Source: Peptostreptococcaceae bacterium (GTDB lineage: Bacteria; Bacillota; Clostridia; Peptostreptococcales; Peptostreptococcaceae). From it: a stretch of 64,000 bases of DNA. Each line of letters starts with the position of its first letter. Within the stretch, counting starts at the first letter, position 1. The DNA lies in assembly GCA_025210335.1 (NCBI GenBank), contig JAOARY010000069.1, positions 1 to 64,000 on the forward strand. The letters run 5' to 3'. The translations under genes were made by a program, and so were the position numbers. Shown here piece by piece: positions 27,988 through 36,186 of the stretch. The notes beneath the pieces are model-generated. The model had not been told where the DNA came from. It saw only the letters and a list, made by a program, of their open reading frames with translations, and ran no database searches.

Positions 27988-28692
27988 CTATGATTTTAAT
28001 TTAGACATTTTGAATTTAGTTTCATTATTTTCAATAAATATTTTATGGATAACATAATTTTTTGAAAATAATTCCTTTTGAAGAACCAAATCATCACCTA
28101 AAACTACCTTTAGAGTATTTTCATCTAAATTAAAATTAGATTCTAAATCTCTTAATAAAATATATCGTTTTAAATCGTTATATTTATTTTTTAAAACGAA
28201 GGCATATACACCATAACATAGTGTAGATGCCATGCTTGAATAATTTTGAGGAGCTATAGTTGCCATTATATATCTTATATGACTATAATTTTTTTTGATT
28301 TCTTCTAAGCATAATTCACATAGTACTTTTTGAAATTTATTTCCCTGGTAATTACTAAGTGTATGTGTGATTTCTAAATTCGCAGAAATATTCATATTAT
28401 CTTTTGTCAGTCCCATATCTTTTCCTAAATATTCTTCTTCATTTGGAAATAATACAGAATAAAAAGATATTAAATTATTATCTACAAAAACACCATAGGT
28501 AAAACCTCTTCCTTCTGTTAATATTGCTTTTAATTCATCTTTTGTAAGTTCGACACAAAAATCTTTTCTTTTTAAATTTTCTAAACTTATATCTTGTAAT
28601 TTTTGTACCATTTCAAAGTCGTTTAAATTGAGTTTTCTTATATTTGCGGTTTCTTTTTTATTATTATTTTTATTTATTATTATCAAGTTCAT
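27988..28692 (-). CDS. GNAT-fold-like protein
   Basis: A 234-residue protein resembling the N-acetyltransferase (GNAT) fold. A beta strand ending EITHTLSNYQGNKFQKVLCELCLEEI fits the acetyl-CoA-binding strand-loop-helix, although the classic Q/RxxGxG/A is only loosely kept (NYQGNKFQ). The following IMATIAPQNYSSMASTLCYGVYAF fits the later strand and Asn of the fold. The substrate is unknown. It lies between the AAA+ gene and the sensor-transporter gene in the same run. A modifier of cargo or of a small signal molecule is possible. Confidence 0.6.
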   Translation of the reverse strand: MNLIIINKNNNKKETANIRKLNLNDFEMVQKLQDISLENLKRKDFCVELTKDELKAILTEGRGFTYGVFVDNNLISFYSVLFPNEEEYLGKDMGLTKDNMNISANLEITHTLSNYQGNKFQKVLCELCLEEIKKNYSHIRYIMATIAPQNYSSMASTLCYGVYAFVLKNKYNDLKRYILLRDLESNFNLDENTLKVVLGDDLVLQKELFSKNYVIHKIFIENNETKFKMSKLKS

Positions 28693-28736
28693 ATTCCTTC
28701 CTTTTATAAATACATATACTGTATTTATCTATACAT

Positions 28737-30971
28737 TTAATCTTTTTCTTTTACAAATGTATTTATTAACATAAATAATACTATTGAGCCAAAGTAAAGT
28801 AGACTTATTGTAAAAACACCATTTTGTATGTCTATGGTAAATACCATAGAAAATAAACTAGCACCTATAAACGTCCCCAATTTCCTTATAGTTGCAAGGA
28901 TGCTAAGTGCTTTTCCTTGTCCAAGCATTATACATGGCTTTAAATTAGTATAATAAGCACTTCTTGCGGATATCCCAAAACTATCCCCTATTGAAAAGAC
29001 TATTATAGCTAAGAATAGATATAGTATTGAATTATTTAAAGTAAATATATATATACCTAAAGTTGAAATCAAACATCCAAGCATGATAATAGATTTATTA
29101 GATAAGAATTTTTTTAATAAATCTATTAAATAAGGGCCTAGATAAATTATTATAAGACCATTTAATAAAAATAAACGACCTATGTTTGATTGTGATATAG
29201 CTTCTCTTTTGGCATATAATGGTGTAAAATAATTCAAAAACATAACCATTGCCATTGCTGGTATTGTTATAAGTATCAAAAATGATATAATTTTTAAATT
29301 ACTCATAAATTTAAAGAAAGAAAGATTACTACCATATGCAGGAGTTGAACCATATAAATTTGATGTTAAATAATATGCAACTAATGCAGATATGAGTATA
29401 AATATTATAGAAAATAAAAATACAAATGAATAATTTGTTCTTTCTGCAATCATAGCACCTAAAACAACTCCACAATTTGAACCTGCATATATTCCAGAAG
29501 CTAAATAGGCAAATCCTTTACTTCTTTCATTTGAATCTTTAATACAACCAACAAACCCACTCATACTTGTCCAAGAAAGACCATAACCAATACCTACAAT
29601 TATTCTAGATAGAGTAAATACATAAATACTACTGCTAAAACCAGAAAGTAACATTCCTATTACTAAGAAAATTATTCCATTCATAAAAACTGGTTTCCAG
29701 CCTTTTTTATCTATGATAGTTCCTGTGATAAGAGCAAAGATCATAGTTGTTATAATTTCTCCTTGTATTGGAAGTGTTAGAGCTATATTTTTTGGAATAA
29801 AAGAATTAGCATTATACAAATTACTACTAACAATTGGTATAAAAGATAGAGCTAAATCAGTTCCAAATATAAATATAAAGGATATGGTTCTTATGATTTC
29901 AACATGATGATTATCCAAGTATTCTTCTTCTTTTTTCTTCATTAAATATACATAGAGTATAGATAATTCTATAGATATAAGAATTGATGTGACTAGGATT
30001 GTAAAGGTATCTAATAATATATTGAAGATATTATTAGTTAAATGTTCTTTTGATATCTTTAAATTTAGATAATAATTATTGTTTTGATTTTTTACTATGC
30101 TATTGACACTATAATTATCATTGATTTTATATTTGTTATAATCATTTAATTCAATTGACTCTACAAAATCAATCGAATTAGCTATTTCATTTAAATATGA
30201 ATTTAAGTTTGAAGTAGATTTTAGATTTATATTTCTATCATCAAAACTGTCTAATTTATTTTTTAAAATGTTTTCAATCTTTTTTATATTTGTATTAGAG
30301 TTTTGTATATAAAGTTTATTAAAAGAATAAACATTGTATATTCCATAAATGATTTGACTGGATAATAAAGATATTATCAAAAACTTTTTTAGATAATTAA
30401 AATCTTTTCTTATAATCAAATTTCTAGAAATAAAAAATATAAAGCTATATACAAAAGCTAGTAATAAAACAATATATAAATTATTTTTAAAAAATAAATT
30501 AACCTTATCTTGTATGAAACTTTTATCAATTTTAGTTATTAAATAACCAGAGATATGATCATTCATATTTAAGAGTTTTGAATAAACATAATAACCATTT
30601 TTACCTTTATAATAATTTATTTTAGGATCTTTATTTTTATATATATCCTCATTAAGTTTTTTATCTGTTTTATAAAGTAAATTACTATTATTATCATATA
30701 TATATATTGATTTAATTTTTTCATTTTCTTCTTTTATGCTATTTAAGTATTTATCCATGCCGTAAAACCTATTTAGAGGTTTACCTAATTTTAATGCGTA
30801 ATTTATATATCTAGCCTGTTCATTTTGAGATATATAATAAGGAGAAGTTGTAATACTTTCATAAACCTTAGAAAAATTATTCATATTAAGATAGAAGCTA
30901 AGCAATAAAAGAAGAAAGGTTAAAGTAGATGAAAAAAGAGTAAAGATTATTTTTTTGTTTTCCCTTTTCAT
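28737..30971 (-). CDS. MFS transporter fused to an N-terminal extracellular sensor region
   Basis: A 744-residue protein. It opens with a membrane span (about residues 7-27), an outside domain (about 28-165), a second span (about 167-190), a second outside segment up to about 320, then a full twelve-span major-facilitator domain. MFS signatures are visible (GTIIDKKGWKPVF; RIIVGIGYGLSWTSMSGF; SNERSKGFAYLASG). The outside parts resemble two-strand sensor (Cache/PAS-like) folds. This fusion suggests ligand-sensed transport or a transceptor. A substrate-binding protein gene lies directly upstream in the run. Confidence 0.75.
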   Translation of the reverse strand: MKRENKKIIFTLFSSTLTFLLLLLSFYLNMNNFSKVYESITTSPYYISQNEQARYINYALKLGKPLNRFYGMDKYLNSIKEENEKIKSIYIYDNNSNLLYKTDKKLNEDIYKNKDPKINYYKGKNGYYVYSKLLNMNDHISGYLITKIDKSFIQDKVNLFFKNNLYIVLLLAFVYSFIFFISRNLIIRKDFNYLKKFLIISLLSSQIIYGIYNVYSFNKLYIQNSNTNIKKIENILKNKLDSFDDRNINLKSTSNLNSYLNEIANSIDFVESIELNDYNKYKINDNYSVNSIVKNQNNNYYLNLKISKEHLTNNIFNILLDTFTILVTSILISIELSILYVYLMKKKEEEYLDNHHVEIIRTISFIFIFGTDLALSFIPIVSSNLYNANSFIPKNIALTLPIQGEIITTMIFALITGTIIDKKGWKPVFMNGIIFLVIGMLLSGFSSSIYVFTLSRIIVGIGYGLSWTSMSGFVGCIKDSNERSKGFAYLASGIYAGSNCGVVLGAMIAERTNYSFVFLFSIIFILISALVAYYLTSNLYGSTPAYGSNLSFFKFMSNLKIISFLILITIPAMAMVMFLNYFTPLYAKREAISQSNIGRLFLLNGLIIIYLGPYLIDLLKKFLSNKSIIMLGCLISTLGIYIFTLNNSILYLFLAIIVFSIGDSFGISARSAYYTNLKPCIMLGQGKALSILATIRKLGTFIGASLFSMVFTIDIQNGVFTISLLYFGSIVLFMLINTFVKEKD

Positions 30972-30997
30972 AAATATCAAACCTTTCTAGTAATGTA

Positions 30998-32104
30998 TTA
31001 TTTTTTGTGAATTATTTTATCTGCGATTAATAATAATTTAATATCTGGCTTATAATTTATTTTATTTGCTATATCTAAGTTGATTATTATCTTAGGGATA
31101 TCCTGAAACTCTTGATTAATATCTTTAGGATTAACATTATTTAAAACATCTGCTATTATAGATGCACCATAAGAACCTATTTGTTCATAGTCTGTACTTG
31201 TTGCAAATAAGGTGTTATAAATTTCGTTTCCTCCAACTTGAGAAAAAACTGGGATGCCTTTATTGTAAAAAATTTCTAATAAATCTGCTAAATCTTCTTC
31301 TTTTATTTCATTTGCACTTAGAAAAAAGGCATCTACGTTATCAGAAAGATATTCATAGTTTTTTTTCAAATCTTTTATATATCGTTCGTAATCCTTAGAA
31401 CTATCAGGTTTTGGTTCAAATGTAGTTTTTTCGATTAAATTTATATTTAATTTTTGACACTTATCTTGAATATTATACAAATCAGCATAACTTCTTCCAT
31501 TGATGGTATCTTCATAAACTATTCCTAAATTTTCAAATTTAAAAATATCGTGAAAAATCTGAATTTGCCTAGTAAATCGATCTAAGTCTATATGTGCCCA
31601 TAAGTTATTTACATTTGAATATTCAATTCCTTGCACAATATTGGATGTATAAGCATTACTACTCGAAAAAACTAACCTTTTTGTATCTTTATATTTCAAT
31701 GAATGTTTTCCTGCTAGAGTGCCAGCTACTATCAATATATCTATATTTTTGTTCTTTATATTTTGATTCAATTTATAAACATCCGATTTGTTATCTAAAT
31801 AAAAAAATAAATCTGATGATATTCTTAAATCTTTTGACACATACATATTTTCAATATATTTTATTAACTCTTTACTATTATCTATATCATCTAGATTCCT
31901 ATTAGTTTTAAATTGAATTAAATTATTCTTGTTAAGACCATTTAATATTCCTACCAAATGTGATTTATAACTATAGTATTCAGATGAAAGTAAAAATCCT
32001 ATATTTTTTTTATCTTGTGCATAAGATATATCAATTTTTGAAAAATTCAATAATAATATTAAAGCTAAGATTAAGATTTTTATTTTTTTTATCAAATTAA
32101 TCAC
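30998..32104 (-). CDS. Secreted periplasmic-binding-protein-like sensor (ABC_sub_bind type)
   Basis: A 368-residue protein with a signal peptide (residues 1-30, ILILALILLLNFSKIDISYAQ; no lipobox). The fold resembles type 1 periplasmic-binding proteins of the PF04392 kind: two alpha/beta lobes, with IDILIVAGTLAGKHSLKY and GIPVFSQVGGNEIYN. No ABC permease or ATPase is encoded with it. The next gene is the MFS-sensor fusion, so it may present a ligand to that protein instead. Confidence 0.65.
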   Translation of the reverse strand: MINLIKKIKILILALILLLNFSKIDISYAQDKKNIGFLLSSEYYSYKSHLVGILNGLNKNNLIQFKTNRNLDDIDNSKELIKYIENMYVSKDLRISSDLFFYLDNKSDVYKLNQNIKNKNIDILIVAGTLAGKHSLKYKDTKRLVFSSSNAYTSNIVQGIEYSNVNNLWAHIDLDRFTRQIQIFHDIFKFENLGIVYEDTINGRSYADLYNIQDKCQKLNINLIEKTTFEPKPDSSKDYERYIKDLKKNYEYLSDNVDAFFLSANEIKEEDLADLLEIFYNKGIPVFSQVGGNEIYNTLFATSTDYEQIGSYGASIIADVLNNVNPKDINQEFQDIPKIIINLDIANKINYKPDIKLLLIADKIIHKK

Positions 32105-32110
32105 ACCTTA

Positions 32111-32515
32111 TTAAGAGTAAATTTCACGCATTATTTCTTCAAAATAATTGTCCATACATGTAATATTTAAAAATATAGCTCTTTCTATAAAGTCTTCATT
32201 TGCCTTGTTTTCAGGAAAAGATATAGAGTTTTTTAGTCTAAGTTCACCAGTTATTTCATTAAATTCAAAACTGCTAGTTTTAAGACCAAAATTAATTTTT
32301 GTTATTAATTTTAAGATTTTATCCCTTTTATTTTCAGGAACACTACTATTTAAAACTGAATAAAAGTTAAATAAGTTTTCATCCTCTAAAACTTTTGAAA
32401 AACTAATCCATGTTCCAGTTTTTCCTATTACATCAAGGTAGATATCATCACTATCAGTTACCTTATAAGGAAAATTATTTTTTTGTGCTATTTCTACTAC
32501 CATTTTTTTTATCAT
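32111..32515 (-). CDS. YbjN / secretion-chaperone-like small protein
   Basis: A 134-residue acidic protein without signal or membrane span. The alternating pattern (IYLDVIGKTGTWISFSKV, NLFNFYSVLNSSVPENKRDKILKLITKINF, GELRLKNSISFPE, then a helical end with CMDNYFEEIMREIYS) fits the YbjN/type III secretion chaperone alpha/beta fold. It lies 16 bases after the 1057-residue cargo-like gene, which is how secretion chaperones usually sit next to their cargo. A role as loading chaperone is inferred from fold and position. Confidence 0.55.
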   Translation of the reverse strand: MIKKMVVEIAQKNNFPYKVTDSDDIYLDVIGKTGTWISFSKVLEDENLFNFYSVLNSSVPENKRDKILKLITKINFGLKTSSFEFNEITGELRLKNSISFPENKANEDFIERAIFLNITCMDNYFEEIMREIYS

Positions 32516-32531
32516 AATAAAATCTCCTTTA

Positions 32532-35500
32532 CTAATTGCCTATAGTTTTTGATGATTCATTAACTTTTTTAATACCATCTTGAACTTTAGAATCTTGATC
32601 TTCTGTTTTTTCTATTACACCTAAATTATTACCTTTTTCAAGGGCTTTTAAATCAGAAATCGCTTTATTGACATCAACTGCGATTTCAGCAGATTTATTT
32701 ATAAGATTTATAAGATCTCTAATGCGTCTTTCATGTTTTTCGATAGATTCGTTTATAGGATCTAATTTAGATTTATATTTATTTAATCTTTTTTCTTCAT
32801 GTTCTTTTGTTCTTGTCTTTGTTTTATTACCAAAGAAGCCTTTTGAAGTTTCTGTATAATCTTTACCAGTTTTATCTATTTGGGCTAATCTTTTTTCATG
32901 TTTTTCTAATGCAGGCTGTATCTTTTTGGATACTTCCATATGCTTAAATTTATAGTGACCAAGTCTCTTGTTTTCGTGATCAACTCTTTGTACAGCAACT
33001 TTTATAGTTTCCATATAAGCATTTTCGACATCTTCGATAACTTCTTTTCTAGCAACTCCACTACCATCTATTTCTAATGCAGCTTGACGAAGTAATTCTT
33101 CTGCTTCTTCACCTTTTTTAATACTATATTCAACAGATGGTCCTTTTGGTTTACCGACAAATCCTGATTTTTTATTATCATGAACATATTTCCCTTGATC
33201 ATTTTTAGCAACAGAACCTGTCATTAAAAATTGACCTAAAGTCCATTCTTTGAATTTGTAATCAACAATTTCTTTTTCAAAGAAATAAAGAGCTTGAACT
33301 TTTAATTTTGCACCAACACTTGATTTTAATACTGCACTAAGATCATACTCAGCAGAGGGATTATCTTGAAATTTAAAACTAGATGTTTTCTTATCATGTA
33401 AAAATGAACCATTTAATTTTCCACCAAAGTTAAATGTAGAAACAGCATCTGCGTAGAGTTCTCCACTAAGACCTGCTATAAATTTACTACCAACAGTAAC
33501 TCCTCCAGCAACTTTTACACCTAAATCACCTTTGAAATTAGCATCTCCAGTAAATTTCCAAGGTGAATCTACGCCTTCTTCTCTTTTGACTTTTGCACCT
33601 AGACCAACTTTAAGACCACCAAAAGCTCCAAAACCAGCATAAACCTCAAGACCAGGGAGTACAGGGTATCTAGCTTCTATATTAAACGGCCATCCTGGCA
33701 TATTTTTAGGAAATTCATATTCACCTTTTATATGTCCTGTTCTTTCTAATACGTCTAACTCTGCGTCTATACCAAATTTATTGAATTTAATGATAGGCAT
33801 TTCAGGTGTAAATGTTCCAACACTAAAACCTTCAGTGGAAGAATATCTTATATCCTCAGCTTTAAATCTTGGCATAGCTCCAACATATTCAAATATTGAA
33901 AAATCAATTCCTGGAATGAAATCTTGCAATTTTTCTTGTTCTTTTTTATCAGAAATTTTATTACCAAGTTCTACACTTGCATTGACTGCTGAAAAACCAT
34001 CTTGATTTAATTTGGCATGAGTAACTTCCATACCGAAGATTGGTGTTTTTAAATTTAATTTTTCAATGGAGGCTTTGAATCCTGAACTAGATAATTCTAG
34101 AGCAGCTTTATCAATACTTCCTTTTACTTTATCATTTGTAAATTCTAAATCTGAAGATATTCCAAAATATCTTTCTTGAAGTAAGTCTTTACCAGTTTCA
34201 AATGTAAAAGACTTCATCTTTAAAAAATCTTTTATAAGTTCTTTTTCTTTATTTATGGTTACCTTTCCACCACCAATTGTGATACCACCAGCAGAAGAAA
34301 TTTCCGTATCAGATACTTCAACCATTGTATCTAATGCTTTTAAATCTAAAGAAGCTTTTGAACTTTTAAGGGTTGAATCTTCATAACTTACACTTTCTAA
34401 TTTTAATATTTGACCAGAAATATCAGCTTCTAAATTACCATTATCAATAGAAAATTTAAGTGAAGAACCTGCATTTTCTTCTGGGTCTACTTTCGTGACT
34501 TTAAATGTACCACTGGATTTAAATTTTTCTGAGGTTGCATCTAAAGTTCCTTCTCCTCTAAAATAATCTTCACGCATGAATGGTAAAACACCAGGTTCAT
34601 TACCCCATTCTAATTTGAAATCTTTTATGGATAGATGATCTTTTACGATATAAAATGGATCTGTTTGAGTAAAACTACCTTCATCAATAACAAATCCTTC
34701 TTCATTATTAATTCTAATTGAACCAAGCTCTACTTTACTTTTTAAAAATTTTAAATCCATAGTTACTTTATCTGTCTCAAATTCACCACCAGAATAAGCT
34801 AAATCTTCTATTTTAAAATCTTGACCAAATAATGTTGTTTCAAAATTACCTTTTTCAATCTCTACACTCATAGTATCTTGAGTAAGGTTTTTTTCAATTT
34901 TTGCATTTACATCAGATTTAAAATTATTAGTTCCTTCTAAGTTTAAGTTAACTTTACCAGAAACATTAAAATAACTGTCTTTAACATCTGACACAGTTGC
35001 AGAATAATCTGTAACACCATATTCGTCCTTTGTGGGATCTTTATCTTTTTTACCAAAAGAAACATTTAAATCACTTACTTTTAAATAGTCCGGAATTATA
35101 TTTATTTCTTTTGAATAAGAATAATCAACACTACCAAATGATAACCCACCATCAGTTATACCAGATTCTTTTATCAGGAATTTTGAATTTAGTTTATTTA
35201 AATTAAGTGTAGATTCTTCTGCTATTAAAGTACCTTTTGTAGTATCTAAATTTATATTTTTCATTTCAAAATCAGAATCTTTAAATTTTGCTTTGATTTT
35301 TAAATCTTTAGCACTAAAAGAATATCCTGTAGTTGCATCATTGGTTATAGTAATTTCACCGCTTGTTGTAACTTTATCCATTTCGACTTCAACTGTTCCA
35401 GTATAAACTGTACTAACAGCTTCATTTTCTCCATAACCAGTATCATCTTCTTTTTGAGTTGTTGTTTGGGATATATTTGTTATTTTTATTTTGTCATTAA

Positions 35501-35705
35501 ATTTAATATCATCTATTTTTTCCTCTTTTTCTCTAGTTACTTTAAAACTATCTTTTTTTATTTGTTCCAATCTTGCAGCATTAGAATCATAAAGTTTTGT
35601 CTTAAGAGTATTCATAGATGGAGTTTTATAATCTTGACTTGTCAAATTTTTACTGGTTTTGGTTTGAATATCTTTTGAATTTTGTTTAGTTGCGAATTGA
35701 TTCAC
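32532..35705 (-). CDS. Large repetitive beta-rich protein, candidate CIS cargo
   Basis: A 1057-residue protein without a signal peptide. Residues 1-70 are polar and disorder-like. About 75-640 consist of repeated beta-strand blocks, with recurring phrases such as 'xxDFLKMKSFTFETG', 'SxxLDLKALDTMVEV' and 'GNLEADISGQILKLESVSYEDSTL'. About 650-850 form a Gly-rich beta region (EVYAGFGAFGGLKVGLGAKV) closing at FKEWTLGQFLMTG. About 880-1020 are charged coiled coil. No enzymatic motif such as HExxH is seen. It starts with GTG after AGGTAGGTG. It is first in the minus-strand run and is followed by a chaperone-like gene, so cargo or a lumen/accessory structural protein is likely. Confidence 0.6.
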   Translation of the reverse strand: MNQFATKQNSKDIQTKTSKNLTSQDYKTPSMNTLKTKLYDSNAARLEQIKKDSFKVTREKEEKIDDIKFNDKIKITNISQTTTQKEDDTGYGENEAVSTVYTGTVEVEMDKVTTSGEITITNDATTGYSFSAKDLKIKAKFKDSDFEMKNINLDTTKGTLIAEESTLNLNKLNSKFLIKESGITDGGLSFGSVDYSYSKEINIIPDYLKVSDLNVSFGKKDKDPTKDEYGVTDYSATVSDVKDSYFNVSGKVNLNLEGTNNFKSDVNAKIEKNLTQDTMSVEIEKGNFETTLFGQDFKIEDLAYSGGEFETDKVTMDLKFLKSKVELGSIRINNEEGFVIDEGSFTQTDPFYIVKDHLSIKDFKLEWGNEPGVLPFMREDYFRGEGTLDATSEKFKSSGTFKVTKVDPEENAGSSLKFSIDNGNLEADISGQILKLESVSYEDSTLKSSKASLDLKALDTMVEVSDTEISSAGGITIGGGKVTINKEKELIKDFLKMKSFTFETGKDLLQERYFGISSDLEFTNDKVKGSIDKAALELSSSGFKASIEKLNLKTPIFGMEVTHAKLNQDGFSAVNASVELGNKISDKKEQEKLQDFIPGIDFSIFEYVGAMPRFKAEDIRYSSTEGFSVGTFTPEMPIIKFNKFGIDAELDVLERTGHIKGEYEFPKNMPGWPFNIEARYPVLPGLEVYAGFGAFGGLKVGLGAKVKREEGVDSPWKFTGDANFKGDLGVKVAGGVTVGSKFIAGLSGELYADAVSTFNFGGKLNGSFLHDKKTSSFKFQDNPSAEYDLSAVLKSSVGAKLKVQALYFFEKEIVDYKFKEWTLGQFLMTGSVAKNDQGKYVHDNKKSGFVGKPKGPSVEYSIKKGEEAEELLRQAALEIDGSGVARKEVIEDVENAYMETIKVAVQRVDHENKRLGHYKFKHMEVSKKIQPALEKHEKRLAQIDKTGKDYTETSKGFFGNKTKTRTKEHEEKRLNKYKSKLDPINESIEKHERRIRDLINLINKSAEIAVDVNKAISDLKALEKGNNLGVIEKTEDQDSKVQDGIKKVNESSKTIGN

Positions 35706-35979
35706 TTAAATAACACCTACCTTTCTATGCAAAGTTAAAAAAATAATATATAGTTTCTAAAATACCATAATTTTTAAAAAGAATAAAGTGTAGATTTTTC
35801 TTAATAATTGTGTAAAAATAATTGTAAAGACAATTTAAATAGAAAATAAAGCAATGATTTATTAAAAAATACAAAATTAATAAAGATTATAATAAACAAT
35901 TATATAATAAATCCGATAAGAATATAACAGTAAATAAGAATTATTTATTTTGTATTCGGAAAATATTATAATTAAAGTA
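35706..35979. other. Divergent intergenic region, left part
   Basis: This is the left part of the 480-base gap between the cargo-like gene and the pseudo-cyclase gene. It is very AT-rich. I see the ribosome binding site of the minus-strand gene (35713-35721, complement AGGTAGGTG) and no convincing minus-strand promoter, terminator or gene. Confidence 0.5.
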
Positions 35980-36008
35980 TTGACATAATTACTACTTTAA
36001 AATAGAAT
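35980..36008 (+). promoter_or_regulatory. Sigma-A promoter of the pseudo-cyclase operon
   Basis: TTGACA (35980-35985) and TAGAAT (36003-36008) have a 17-base spacer. The leader would be about 170 bases. It drives 36187 and probably the two genes after it. Confidence 0.7.
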
Positions 36009-36186
36009 CTAATTTACTTTAATAAAATAGTATTTATATTAATATTTGTTGATAAAATTATTCTATTTTAGGTATAAATAAACTTGTAATATAATTTTTA
36101 TAGTAATTATATAAAAAATTATACTTTATTTTTATTTATACTCTAAATTTTATAAATTAAAAAGGTTTTTGTGGGAGATGAATTTT

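Noticed and set aside
32148-32363. Plus-strand frame within the YbjN-like gene
   Set aside because: No ribosome binding site and no recognisable protein; the minus-strand gene fits its operon with a strong AAGGAG.
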